From Amphiduros pacificus (Eukaryota; Annelida; Polychaeta; Phyllodocida; Hesionidae), in the NCBI GenBank assembly GCA_949316495.1, contig OX439000.1, forward strand, positions 4,342,501-4,406,500: a stretch of DNA of 64,000 nucleotides, read 5' to 3'. The notes below the pieces were generated by a model. The model ran no database searches. It saw only the letters and a list, made by a program, of their open reading frames with translations, and was not told the origin of the DNA. Of the stretch, positions 1-10,280 are shown in pieces; the first letter of the stretch is position 1; every line of letters starts with the position of its first letter. The position numbers and the translations under genes are program-made.

Positions 1-286
1 CTCTTTTGTACCAGGTTTTATGTGAACAATATTGTGTAAAAATGTTGGAAATAATAGCTCAGGAATCTGAAGAGGAAAAGCTAACAATTTCTCATTTTGC
101 GACCTGATTATTCCTCTTGGCAATCTGATTAGAATAACAAGACATTTGCATCTGTAGCCACTTACTCCCTGTAAGAGTCACCTTGACCTACTTAAACTGT
201 TACAAGCAAAGGACTTCCTTGTTATTTATGTATTTATCTGCCATGATGATAAATACTGCAGGTCTGGATACAGAAGTGTATAGAAT
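1..286. other. Unique flank, first copy of a duplicated segment
   Basis: From about 64 onward this AT-rich sequence recurs at 1125 onward with a constant offset of 1061 bp. The match runs through the flank and into the first 18-bp repeats, to about 368 and 1429, with no difference that I could see over roughly 300 bp. It is therefore the left copy of a recent tandem duplication. No coding signal was found. Confidence 0.8.
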
Positions 287-868
287 GTTACAGTGTGACT
301 GGGTGCTGCAGGGAGACTGGGTGCTGCAGGGAGACTGGGTACTGCAGGGAGACTGAGTGCTGCAGGGAGACTGAGTGCTGCAGGGAGACTGAGTGCTGCA
401 GGGAGACTGTGTGCTGCAGGGAGACTGAGTGTTACAGTGTGACTGAGTGCTGCAGGGAGACTGAGTGCTGCAGGGAGACTGGGTGCTGCAGGGAGACTGG
501 GTGCTGCAGGGAGACTAAGTGTTACAGTGTGACTGAGTGTTACAGTGTGACTGAGTGTTACAGTGTGACTGAGTGCTGCAGGGAGACTGAGTGCTGCAGG
601 GAGACTGTGTGCTGCAGGGAGACTGAGTGTTACAGTGTGACTGAGTGCTGCAGGGAGACTGAGTGTTACAGTGTGACTGAGTGCTGCAGGGAGACTGAGT
701 GTTACAGTGTGACTGAGTGCTGCAGGGAGACTGAGTGTTACAGTGTGACTGAGTGCTGCAGGGAGACTGAGTGCTGCAGGGAGACTGTGTGCTGCAGGGA
801 GCCTGAGTGTTACAGTGTGACTGAGTGCTGCAGGGAGACTGAGTGCTTCAGGGAGCCTGAGTGTTACA
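287..868. repeat. 18-bp minisatellite, first array (~32 copies)
   Basis: Two 18-bp unit types alternate irregularly: GAGTGCTGCAGGGAGACT (contains a PstI site) and GAGTGTTACAGTGTGACT. Because 18 is a multiple of 3 and neither type holds a stop in several frames, both strands stay open. The plus strand gives a 197-residue cysteine-rich frame of six-residue periods such as TECCRE and TECYSV. There is no splice or start context to support translation, so I treat the frame as an artefact of the repeat. The same family recurs at 1348-2260. Confidence 0.95.
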
Positions 869-1128
869 CCTGCCTGTCTGTACTGTAATTGCCTGCAATC
901 TTCCCACCTGCCTATCTGTACTGTAATTGCCTGCAATCTTCCCACCTGCCTGTCTGTACTGTAATTGCCTGCAATCTTCCCACCTGCCTGTCTGTACTGT
1001 AATTGCCTGCAATCTTCCCACCTGCCTGTCTGTACTGTAATTGCCTGCAATCTTCCCACCTGCCTGTCTGTACTGTAATTGCCTGCAATCTTCTCACCTG
1101 CCTGTCTGTACTGTAATTGCCTGCAATC
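869..1128. repeat. 38-bp minisatellite, short array (~7 copies)
   Basis: The unit contains CTGTAATTGCCTGCAATC followed by TTCCCACCTGCCTGTCTGTA. It follows the 18-bp array directly and runs into the second copy of the duplicated flank. The same unit forms a much longer array at 4546-5900, so this family has at least two separate loci here. Frames read through it on the minus strand (TVQTGRWEDCRQLQYRQAGG style) come from the stop-poor unit. Confidence 0.95.
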
Positions 1129-1347
1129 TGAAGAGGAAAAGCTAACAATTTCTCATTTTGCGACCTGATTATTCCTCTTGGCAATCTGATTAGAATAACA
1201 AGACATTTGCATCTGTAGCCACTTACTCCCTGTAAGAGTCACCTTGACCTACTTAAACTGTTACAAGCAAAGGACTTCCTTGTTATTTATGTATTTATCT
1301 GCCATGATGATAAATACTGCAGGTCTGGATACAGAAGTGTATAGAAT
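1129..1347. repeat. Second copy of duplicated flank
   Basis: Repeats 68-286 at an offset of exactly 1061 bp. With the arrays on either side it shows that a composite unit (flank, 18-bp array, 38-bp array) was duplicated in tandem. The second unit lacks the 38-bp block at its right end. Confidence 0.85.
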
Positions 1348-2260
1348 GTTACAGTGTGACTGGGTGCTGCAGGGAGACTGGGTGCTGCAGGGAGACTGGG
1401 TACTGCAGGGAGACTGAGTGCTGCAGGGACACTGGGTGCTGCAGGGAGACTGAGTGCTGCAGGGAGACTGAGTGCTTCAGGGAGCCTGAGTGTTACAGTG
1501 TGACTGAGTGTTACAGAGTGACTGAGTGCTGCAGGGAGACTGAGTGTTACAGTGTGACTGAGTGCTGCAGGGAGACTGATTGCTGCAAGGAGACTGGGTG
1601 CTGCATGGAGACTGAGTGTTACAGTGTTACTGAGTGCTGCAGGGAGACTGGGTGCTGCAGGGAGACTGGGTGCTGCAGGGAGACTGAGTGCTTCAGGGAG
1701 CCTGAGTGTTACAGTGTGACTGAGTGTTACAGAGTGACTGAGTGCTGCAGGGAGACTGAGTGCTGCAGGGAGCCTGAGTGTTACAGTGTGACTGAGTGCT
1801 GCAGGGAGCCTGAGTGCTGCAGGGAGACTGGGTGCTGCAGGGAGACTGAGTGTTACAGTGTGACTGAGTGCTGCAGGGAGACTGGGTGCTGCAGGGAGAC
1901 TGGGTGCTGCAGGGAGACTGAGTGTTACAGTGTGACTGAGTGCTGCAGGGAGACTGGGTGCTGCAGGGAGACTGAGTGCTGCAGGGAGACTGAGTGCTGC
2001 AGGGAGCCTGAGTGTTACAGTGTGACTGAGTGCTGCAGGGAGCCTGAGTGTTACAGTGTGACTGTGTGTAAAAGTGTGACTGAGTGCTGCAGGGAGACTG
2101 GGTGCTGCAGGGAGACTGAGTGTTACAGGGAGACTGGGTGCTGCAGGGAGACTGAGTGTTACAGTGTGACTGAGTGCTGCAGGGAGACTGAGTGCTGCAG
2201 GGAGACTGTGTGCTGCAGGGAGACTGAGTGTTACAGTGTGACTGAGTGCTGCAGGGAGAC
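1348..2260. repeat. 18-bp minisatellite, second array (~51 copies)
   Basis: Same family as 287-868, with the same two unit types plus variants (CTTCAGGGAGCC, GTTACAGAGTGACT). It encodes a 307-residue cysteine-rich plus-strand frame and a 196-residue Ser/Thr/Gln/Cys-rich minus-strand frame (STQSPCNTQSP style). Simultaneous open frames on both strands of an array are expected from unit length and composition, so neither is called a gene. Confidence 0.95.
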
Positions 2261-3120
2261 TTGTTGCTTCTCTCAGTAATCAACTCAGTATTACATCTGA
2301 CTCCACAAATCCTTCATGCCACTGGCCAAAATCCCCCCTCCCCGCTACCAACACCAGCACTATGTCAGCATGAGAAATAAACACTGTGGACTCGTTACAT
2401 ATTCTCCTGTTTATGTTCCTAAAATTCAAAGAGATTTGAGAACATGATTTGTAAAGATGCAAGGTAACAAGGTAGACACATAAACATGTTTTTCAAGTGA
2501 TCTACTTACTAAGATATCATGCTACTTAAAGCTATCCTATTTGCCTCAGGTGTCTTGAAGTAGCTGAGAATGTGAGCTGTTTTGCTGTGGAATACTACAT
2601 GGCTGATGACACTGCCTATCAATGTGTATATTCTCTGATGCCTTCCTAGCAGATAGCTTGGTGTAGCTCCAAGCAGACACCCCACAGTGCCAACCACCTA
2701 CTTCTGCTGTGTTTGAAAGAAAACAACAAGTGATTCAATGCTATTTGCTTAACTTATGGAATATTACTTTTTGTATATTTTCACAAATATAATCTTCACG
2801 TTTACAACAGAGACATATTTCATGGTGCATAACCCAGGATATTATGAACAACATAAAACCAATATCAAACAATGGCTTTTCATTAATTTTGACCAGATCT
2901 ATAAATCCTGTTTTATGGTTGGGAGTGTTGGGAGTGTTCAACCCTTAACTCCCCCATCCCCATCTCTGGCACCTTGTCTCTGCATATTAAGGAGACATAC
3001 CATGAAGACCTTAATGTCCTTAATATCTATATCCATCTGGGATGATCTGTGTAATCTGCTGATATCTCTTTTCAATTATCACTGACATTTGGGATAAGAA
3101 ACAAAGATGCTATATTTAAT

Positions 3121-3134
3121 GTTTCCATGGAAAC
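3121..3134. promoter_or_regulatory. RFX X-box-like palindrome
   Basis: GTTTCCATGGAAAC is a perfect 14-bp palindrome that fits the RFX X-box pattern RYYNYY-N2-RRNRAC. RFX factors bind such sites upstream of ciliary and other genes in animals. No promoter or exon is visible beside it, so function is unproven. Confidence 0.3.
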
Positions 3135-3569
3135 AAGAATAGCAAATAAGCTGACTGTGTAAGCATTGTGCTTACACTATCATGACAATAGGTATGACTC
3201 TGTAATTATCACAGACAATACTTTCTTACATTTTTACCACAATATGGCAATAATGATATCAAGACCACATGTGTCAGCTATCTTAGGTACACATTATACA
3301 AGTGACATTTTTATGAGATAAGCATGATCTTGCCAACATCCTCTGAGTTTTAAAAAGTTGGTTTCTAATATTACCTTTTGTCAAAATGTAGAATTGGATT
3401 CTCTTATTAACACAGATTGGAAATAATAAAACCTGATAAATATTTTTTATTGACAAATTATAATGATGTCTGTTTTAGTAATTTTAAATGAGAAGGCTGC
3501 TTTATTCCTGGGAGGAACATAACATTGGGAGGAACACTGATGTTCACCACTGGTCAGGGAGGGAAAGGA

Positions 3570-3577
3570 TATAAAAG
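3570..3577 (+). promoter_or_regulatory. TATA-box-like site
   Basis: TATAAAAG lies in a locally G-rich setting, preceded by two copies of GGGAGGAAC at about 3512-3537. An initiator would be expected near 3600. The first ATG downstream opens only four codons, so if this is a promoter its transcript is non-coding or spliced from a short leader. Confidence 0.25.
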
Positions 3578-3931
3578 CCCCCATTCTTTCTGACAAATGA
3601 GGTTTTCCTGACATAATTATTTGATATTCTCTGATTTTGCAACTTTAAATTTAATGATGTCAAATCCTTATTGGTTACAACAATTTGTTGTCAATTATAG
3701 CAACTTGCTCTGCAGATAGACCTGTACAATAACCTATATTTAAGTAGGCTTGTCCATTTGGGGTGAATGTCTGCACTGGGCTACTTAATGCTTGCAGTAA
3801 GCTGGCGTTAACTTCAGATCAAAAATAGGACCAGGATGTGAGATGAAGCCTTCTGCTGCCAATAAGCTCTATCTGGCTAATCTGGAGAGACAAAAGAACA
3901 TCTGGATGTGAAGGTAGACTTCAGATAATGG

Positions 3932-3945
3932 CCAGTAGGTGGCAG
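3932..3945 (+). promoter_or_regulatory. CTCF-like site
   Basis: CCAGTAGGTGGCAG matches all 14 positions of the CTCF core pattern CCASYAGRKGGCRS. CTCF and its motif are conserved across bilaterians. Occupancy cannot be judged from sequence. Confidence 0.4.
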
Positions 3946-4545
3946 TAGTTGCCTCCTAGCATTGCCTCCCAGACAGAAGTCATAAGGATGCTCTCACCTC
4001 CCTGCACACAAGACCAACACCTCCCACAAACATGCCACTATATATAGATCACCTGACAAAGCTGCAATTATGCCTTCACATCTCACATATCACTTCTATT
4101 TCTGCTCTTTTGAGGCTTTATCAATTCTTTTTTTGAAATGAATATCTTTGTAGAAATTCATTACAGTCTTTGTAGATAGCTATAGGAGCAATGACAAATG
4201 AATCTTCAAATTCAATTCTTCACATTGAGATATATATTTATATATAGGATTCAAGATATTTTTCATTGTGGTCAGACTTATACTGCAAATGGCCATGGTT
4301 CTTATTTTCTACCATAAGTTTAAATTAAATTTAAATCTCATTCAAATTAATCAACTTATCATAAATTAGCTTATCCAATTAAATTAAATTAAGAGCTGAA
4401 AATTTACAGCTGCACATATTTCTGAAGAAATTGGATGTAATAAAATGTGATAATTGATTCAAACTGTCCATCAGAATGACTTCAGATGGTAGTGTTTATT
4501 CAGAAACCTCCTAGGGTGAAAAGCACAATATGCTGCCATCAAAAT

Positions 4546-5900
4546 AATTGCCTGCAATCTTCCTACCTGCCTGTCTGTACTGTAATTGCCTGCAATCTTC
4601 CCACCTGCCTGTCTGTAATGTAATTGCCTGCAATCTTCCCACCTATCTGTATGTACTGTAATTGCCTGCAATCTTCCCACCTGTCTGTCTGTACTGTAAT
4701 TGCCTGAAATCTTCACACCTGCCTGTCTGTACTGTAATTGCCTGCAATCTTCCCACCTGCCTGTCTGTACTGTAATTGCCTGCAATCTTCCCACCTGTCT
4801 GTCTGTACTGTAATTGTCTGCAATCTTCCCACCTGCCTGTCTGTACTGTAATTGCCTGCAATCTTCACACCTGCCTGTCTGTACTGTAATTGCCTGCAAT
4901 CTTCCCACCTGTCTGTCTGTACTGTAATTGTCTGCAATCTTCCCACCTGCCTGTCTGTACTGTAATTGCCTGCAATCTTCCCACCTGCCTGTCTGTACTG
5001 TAATTGCCTGAAATCTTCCCACCTGTCTGTCTGTACTGTAATTGCCTGCAATCTTCCCACCTGTCTGTCTGTACTGTAATTGCCTGCAATCTTCCCACCT
5101 ATATGTCTGCACTTTAATTGCCTGCAATCTTTCCACCTGCCTGTCTGCACTGTAATTGCCTGCAATCTTTCCACCTGCCTGTCTGTACTGTAATTGCCTG
5201 CAATCTTCCCACCTGCCTGTCTGTACTGAATTGCCTGAAATCTTCCCACCTGTCTGTCTGTACTGTAATTGCCTGCAATCTTCCCACCTGTCTGTCTGTA
5301 CTGTAATTGTCTGCAATCTTCCCACATGCCTGTCTATACTGTAATTGCCTGCAATCTTCCCGCCTGCCTGTCTGTACTGTAATTGCCTGCAATCTTCCCA
5401 CCTGCCTGTCTGTACTATAATTGCCTGCAATCTTCCCACCTGCCTGTCTGTACTGTTATTGCCTGCAATCTTCCCACCTGTCTGCACTGTAATTGCCTGC
5501 AATCTTCCCATCTGCCTGTCTGTACTGTAATTGCCTGCAATCTTCCCATCTGCCTGTCTGTACTGTAATTGCCTGCAATCTTCCCACCTGCCTGTCTGTA
5601 CTGAATTGCCTGCACTCTTTCCACCAGTCTGTCTGTACTGTAATTGCCTGCAATCTTCCCACCTGCCTGTCTGTACTGTTATTGCCTGCAATCTTCCCAC
5701 CTGTCTGTACTTTAATTGCCTGCAATCTTCCCACCAGTCTGTCTGTACTGTAATTGCCTGCACTCTTTCCACCAGTCTGTCTGTACTGTAATTGCCTGCA
5801 ATCTTCCCACCTGCCTGTCTGCACTGTAATTGCCTGCAATCTTTCCACCTGCCTGTCTGTACTGTAATTGCCTGCAATCTTTCCACCTGTCTGCAATCTT
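4546..5900. repeat. 38-bp minisatellite, long array (~36 copies)
   Basis: Same unit as 869-1128. Variation is mostly point changes (CTGCCTGTC against CTGTCTGTC, TCTGCACTG, CCACCAGTC), with some units shortened to about 34 or 37 bp. As 38 is not a multiple of 3, successive units shift frame, and all shifted frames on the minus strand remain open. This gives a 471-residue frame (4471-5886) and several overlapping ones. They are shadows of the repeat rather than genes. Confidence 0.96.
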
Positions 5901-6730
5901 AGCTTTTCTATTCCAAATGTCTGTTTCGCCCCACAACCAAGATACAAACAACACAGCAATATTCAAGGTCTGAGATTTCTTCAATAAGATTTATTCGTCC
6001 ATATTCACGTCTATAATTGTGATGTAGAGAGGGCCTACATTTATGTCCATAACCTACTCCCAATGTCATCAAAAAGATCTTTACTTTTCAAACAGTCATC
6101 ATCATATAATGTCAATTCATCCTTGTGGAGCAAACAAAAATGGACAAATGTCAATTTTATCAGAATGACACAACATAAATAGAAAATTATATCACATTCA
6201 ATTATTGCTAATATTTCTCTCCATTAGCGGAGAATCACTTCTGTGCCTGAAGGACATCTTGCAAAAGCAATTTCGTTTCAAATTACATCCATAATTTGCT
6301 TATTTCCATTAATCTTCCCTGCCACAAAATGTACATTACTCAAAACACGCTTTACCAATAACAAGTTCAGACCTTTGCAATTTTCATATCTGGATTAAAG
6401 TTATCATTATCGATATTTAAAAAATCAAGTCATGAAAAAGTAGACCTTGTGCCTTCATTCTTTCTTGAAAGTTGGGAGGGTATGACACAGGTTTGTCGTG
6501 ATCACACAGTATAAACACGACATATCAATTTGCTGATCTGAGATTTGGCACAATCTTCCTGCCTGACACTGAAGCACCTGATTTCTGCTAATAAGATCCC
6601 TCCTGTCTCACACAAACTCCTCCTTCAACAGCTTCCGACTCCATCAATTATTCCTTGAATTTGTTCCAATAATCTCTCCAAGACTTCCTGGGGTTGTGCA
6701 CTGTGGTTATCTTGATGAAAGTATGTCATT
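5901..6730. other. Unique sequence, nothing recognised
   Basis: AT-rich sequence with no open frame of note, no splice-bordered exon and no internal repeat that I could see. Confidence 0.6.
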
Positions 6731-7104
6731 ATACTAGAGTCACAAACTAGAGCCATTATACCAGAACCATTAATGGGGCTGTGAACTAGAGTCATTAACT
6801 AACTAGAGCCATTAGGTCGAGCCATTAATTAGAGCCATTAATCGGAACCATAATTAGAGCCACTGACTAGAGTCATTGACTGGAGCCATCAACTAGAGCC
6901 ATTAACTAGAGCCATTATACTAGAACCATTAATGGGGCTGTGAACTAGAGTCATTAATAACTAGAGCCATTAAGTCGAGCCATTAATTAGAGCCATTAAT
7001 TGGAGCCATTAATTAGAGCCACTGACTAGAGCCACTGCCTGACTAAAGCCACTGACAAGAGCCATTGACTAGAGCCATTAACTGGAGCCATTAACTAGAG
7101 CCAT
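6731..7104. repeat. 13-bp degenerate minisatellite with 159-bp higher-order copy
   Basis: The core is ACTAGAGCCATTA with many substitutions (GTCGAGCCATTA, TTGGAGCCATTA, ACTAGAGTCATTA). A longer block containing GAACCATTAATGGGGCTGTG occurs at about 6763 and again at about 6922, so a 159-bp segment of the array was itself duplicated. Confidence 0.88.
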
Positions 7105-7437
7105 TTCCTCAGGCTACTAACGAGTTATTATGTTTTTGATTTTCCCCATCATGACAACATATCTAAGGAGCCCATTCATTTAATGGTAAAATATATATCA
7201 AAACTAATGGAGAGATTTTGGATATAATTGGATGTTGTTTATGATCTCCCACGACACAGATCACGATCACATCAATACTGCACAACTAACAGCCCCTACC
7301 CTTTATTTCATGATAATCATTAATTAATAATCACATTGATGACCAGAGAAGTAGTCTGTTTCCTGCACGTAAGAACTGCTCCCCCTGACAAGCCACTTTC
7401 AGCCAATCACACTGCAAGCACTTAGTGCTATTCTCAC
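7105..7437. other. Unique sequence downstream (minus strand) of a candidate exon
   Basis: AT-rich sequence with no recognised element. If the minus-strand candidate exon at 7438-7713 is real, this would be the start of its next intron. Confidence 0.5.
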
Positions 7438-7713
7438 ATTGTCAGCACAATTGCGATGAGATTGTTTTTGCTTCTCCATTTGTTTGTGCATTTTCTCCAA
7501 CAGGAAAATTGGACAGAAACAAGATACTTCAATGATTTTTAATAATAAATCTGCGTACGGACCAACTATGAGGACATTATAGAGCATCATGAAATAGATG
7601 GTCTCCATTACTGATAGGAAGCATATGATTTCCTGCTGACTCCATGATAAACACCAGACCCCTAATGCGGCCACCCTGCAAGCCACAGTCAACATTTCCC
7701 AGCCTTGACACAA
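7438..7713 (-). CDS. Candidate internal exon, membrane-protein-like, family unknown
   Basis: On the minus strand a polypyrimidine acceptor (TCTCTTTATTTTGACAG) precedes 276 bp, exactly 92 open codons, followed by a usable donor (AAT|GTGAGA). The translation has two or three strongly hydrophobic stretches: WEMLTVACRVAALGVWCLSW at about residues 5-24, then IICFLSVMETIYFMMLYNVL, then a segment around LLKIIEVSCFCPIFLLEK. A basic, Lys/Gln/His-rich tail follows. Entry and exit phases are 0, and entry matches the exit of the candidate exon at 13594-13752. I do not recognise the family. Open frames of about 100 codons occur by chance in this window, so the case rests on the splice sites, phase match and hydrophobic pattern. 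A nearby donor-like CGG|GTGAGT at 7759 offers a competing reading. Confidence 0.3.
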
Positions 7714-9484
7714 CTGTCAAAATAAAGAGATTTGTATACATATATATTCAAAACTCACCCGGAATTACAAGATATGTACAAAAATAAAATGTTCTTTTTT
7801 CTAGGAATATTGCACTTGATAAATTACTTTGATCATTCCAAGCAAAATTGGTCCTTTGGTTTTTGATTAACCATCATCATGTGCACTTTGATAAAGACAT
7901 TTCCACGTGTTATTGAGCTTGCAAGCATGCACGGCACCCTGGGTAAATTACATGTGTATTGAGTCAGAAATAGGCACGAGACATTTCATTGGTAGATACC
8001 TCATATCAACCTCAGTCTCAACCCTGCCAAATACCTCTGATAAGAGAATGTCTAAGGTCACAACACCCATCATACACTCATATTTCACATCAAGCTATGC
8101 CTATATCCACAGGTAGGTGAACCATTATAAGGTTGAATCTCTCCCTTAGTGAGGAATATTAAATAACAAACCAGAACATTCCTTATCCCTGCTGAGCAGT
8201 TGACAGTTTTCAGACCCACCCCTGTTTTTCAATATTTATATTTTGCATATACATAAACTTTTCATGAGATAAGTCAATCACATGGAATACACCACCCACA
8301 GAATTATAAGCTACATGCTGAAAACATCACAAACATAACACGTCTCAGATGTAACCACTCTCACACAGAAGCGATCCATACTTTGTTGTTTTAGTCTCAC
8401 ACACACCCCTATCTACATGTATATAGTGAAAAAAAAAAAATTATTTTTTCAAACAATACAAAAATGCATTTTGTCACATTATGTTTGACAAAAACTCATG
8501 TTTATTATGAAACAATATATATAAATTTCAATGTTGCCAGTTTAAGTCATCACTTCACACCGACCAAACCCTGCTGAGCAAAATGAACTAATAAACTCAA
8601 GGTCCTTTCATGACAGGATATTACATCATATATGGTCCACCAGGGCATTGCCCTTGTGTGTGGCATTATTGCATCTCAGTGAATGGATGGATGGTGAGCT
8701 GTGCCTTATCAATCTGATTTTCCTAAATTTACCACATACTTGACATTACTGGGTGGCTAAAAAACCTCCAAGATTCAATTTTTCAATTTTACTAATCTGA
8801 GAAATAGTAAAAATGTTCATGATCTTATTAATGTTTTTCTCTATGCTTCATGAGGGTTGCTACTGTGAAATTTCATGCATAGGAGAGAATTTTCTGAACA
8901 GTGGCCTACTTTTAGATTTTACACTTATATTAGATGGTATCAAAATTTACACAAATATATTACAGAAAGTGGCTAAATTATATTAATTTGATCTGAAGCA
9001 CCATTTTCTTGTTGCTTCTCAGTAGGTAGGTTGATTAGCTCAACATTTTGGATTTGAGCGTGAAGATTTGAGGGTGAAGTAAATTATGTAATGTCCAGAC
9101 ATACATGTACATTTGTATATTTAACTGAAATTCTGACAAGTGAAATTCTGTGTAATATATTCTCTCAAGAAGTTATTAAAATACATGTTTTGTTCTTTAG
9201 GGTGAAAATCACAATCCTGACATTTGATACATAAAGTAACATCCTTGCAGAGATCAACATTTCCTGAAACAACGGATTGCATTATAAATCTCTCCACAAG
9301 TAAAGCCTAAGACCCAGTTACCATAGTAACCTGATGGCATCAATGTACAGATTGTACCTGACATTTGAAATAAAGAAAGGGAAGGACTTCTGCCGGCATC
9401 CTCTTGTCTAAATCCCATAAAGAATCTAATTAAGAAACCAAGCAGAATCAGTGTGTTTTTTTATCCCAATCCTTTGGCCAAAAG
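7714..9484. other. Unique AT-rich sequence, candidate intron
   Basis: No exon supported. Holds a short poly(A) tract near 8430 and the X-box-like palindrome at 9317. A 69-codon plus frame at 7907-8116 has no splice support. Confidence 0.55.
9317..9330. promoter_or_regulatory. RFX X-box-like site
   Basis: GTTACCATAGTAAC fits RYYNYY-N2-RRNRAC with near-perfect dyad symmetry. It lies about 150 bp before a weak plus-strand candidate exon. Motif evidence only. Confidence 0.3.
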
Positions 9485-9561
9485 CACAAGACTGTGGAAG
9501 TCAAGGTCACATGTGCAGGGTCTGCCTTGATTTATCTGCCGTTTGCATGCTGTCTCTCCAG
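9485..9561 (+). CDS. Weak candidate exon, unassigned
   Basis: A T-rich tract and CCTTTGGCCAAAAG form a plausible acceptor. Seventy-seven bases later comes the donor CTCCAG|GTAAAT. The phase-0 frame reads HKTVEVKVTCAGSALI and on to a cysteine-containing end, leaving two bases (AG). Those would join the single leading base of the 31239 exon to make a serine codon, so the phases are compatible. A second frame (starting CA-CAA-GAC) is also open, which lowers confidence. No family recognised. Confidence 0.18.
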
Positions 9562-10280
9562 GTAAATTATTCTCCAATATCTAACAGATTTGTTGCGGTC
9601 TACAAACAGATCCTACATTTATTTCTAAAACCTCTTTCCTGCAGTATTTTTGAATCAGAATCTAAGCAAGGTCAAAATATAAGTTTATTTTTTAAAATCT
9701 CAAGCTGTGGTACAAATTTAAATGCAAAGTTTCAGCTTCATGTCTATCGCCATTTATCTGACACATTACATCAATATTTCCAACCATCAAAGATTTAGAT
9801 TCTGTAGTAGTCAGCACAAGGCTTAATTTGTAGAATCTAGGACCTAATGTCTCTGTCTGTGGGAACCTCAGCAGCGGATGCCATGATAATTATGCAATAA
9901 AGACAGCAACTCAGGCAATCCTTCACCGCCACAAATCCTAATAACATGTCTCAGTCATGATACCAACCTGAATTTCTTCTAGAAATTGTTGCAATATACA
10001 TTGTATGTATATTTTATATACTTTTTTCAGCTTAATGACAGCTTAATAGCTGTCATGGCAAAAGGCGTGGAGAAGTGAGATCTATATCCACAGTTATCTT
10101 TAATGAGGTCTGCAGTGGCTGTGTCTGTGTCCGCATTGCATTGAATCTTGTAATGTTTAATGTGATTTGAGTATCCACATAAATAAAGCAGGACCTGTTG
10201 CATGAGAAGGAGCAGTGATGGGTGGGAGCAATCAATGTCATGTACAGGTGTCTCTATGTCAGGTAGGTTCTACTGTGCCA
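9562..10280. other. Unique sequence with a short palindrome
   Basis: No supported gene. A perfect inverted repeat, ATGACAGCT-TAAT-AGCTGTCAT, lies at 10035-10056. A minus-strand acceptor-like tract (CTGCTCCTTCTCATGCAACAG) near 10190 opens a frame of about 56 codons that ends in a stop with no donor. Confidence 0.5.
10035..10056. repeat. Short perfect inverted repeat
   Basis: Nine-base arms ATGACAGCT and AGCTGTCAT around TAAT. The arms contain TGACAG, the TALE-homeodomain half site that also recurs in the adjacent 22-bp array. Confidence 0.6.

Larger units (their letters stand above)
2261..4545. other. Unique AT-rich sequence without a supported gene
   Basis: No convincing exon. A 109-codon plus frame (2756-3085) and a 66-codon minus frame (2741-2941) overlap and neither has good splice borders. 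A minus-strand acceptor near 2718 (polypyrimidine run then CACAG) leads into a frame that stops after about 50 codons. The stretch holds an X-box-like palindrome at 3121, a strong TATA-type box at 3570 and a CTCF-like site at 3932, listed separately. Confidence 0.6.

Noticed and set aside
1356-2279. 307-codon cysteine-rich plus-strand frame
   Set aside because: Six-codon period from an 18-bp unit with no stops; the opposite strand is open too and there is no start, signal peptide or splice context.
3901-3910. Plus-strand exon ending near 3910 (GAAG|GTAGAC)
   Set aside because: The only long open frame from the upstream acceptor meets TGA just before the donor.
4471-5886. 471-codon minus-strand open frame
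   Set aside because: Lies almost wholly in the 38-bp array. The unit is stop-poor in all minus frames, so length is no evidence of coding; overlapping frames are equally open.
9451-9798. 115-codon plus-strand frame
   Set aside because: No splice borders fit the whole frame; an internal donor at 9562 supports a different, shorter reading.
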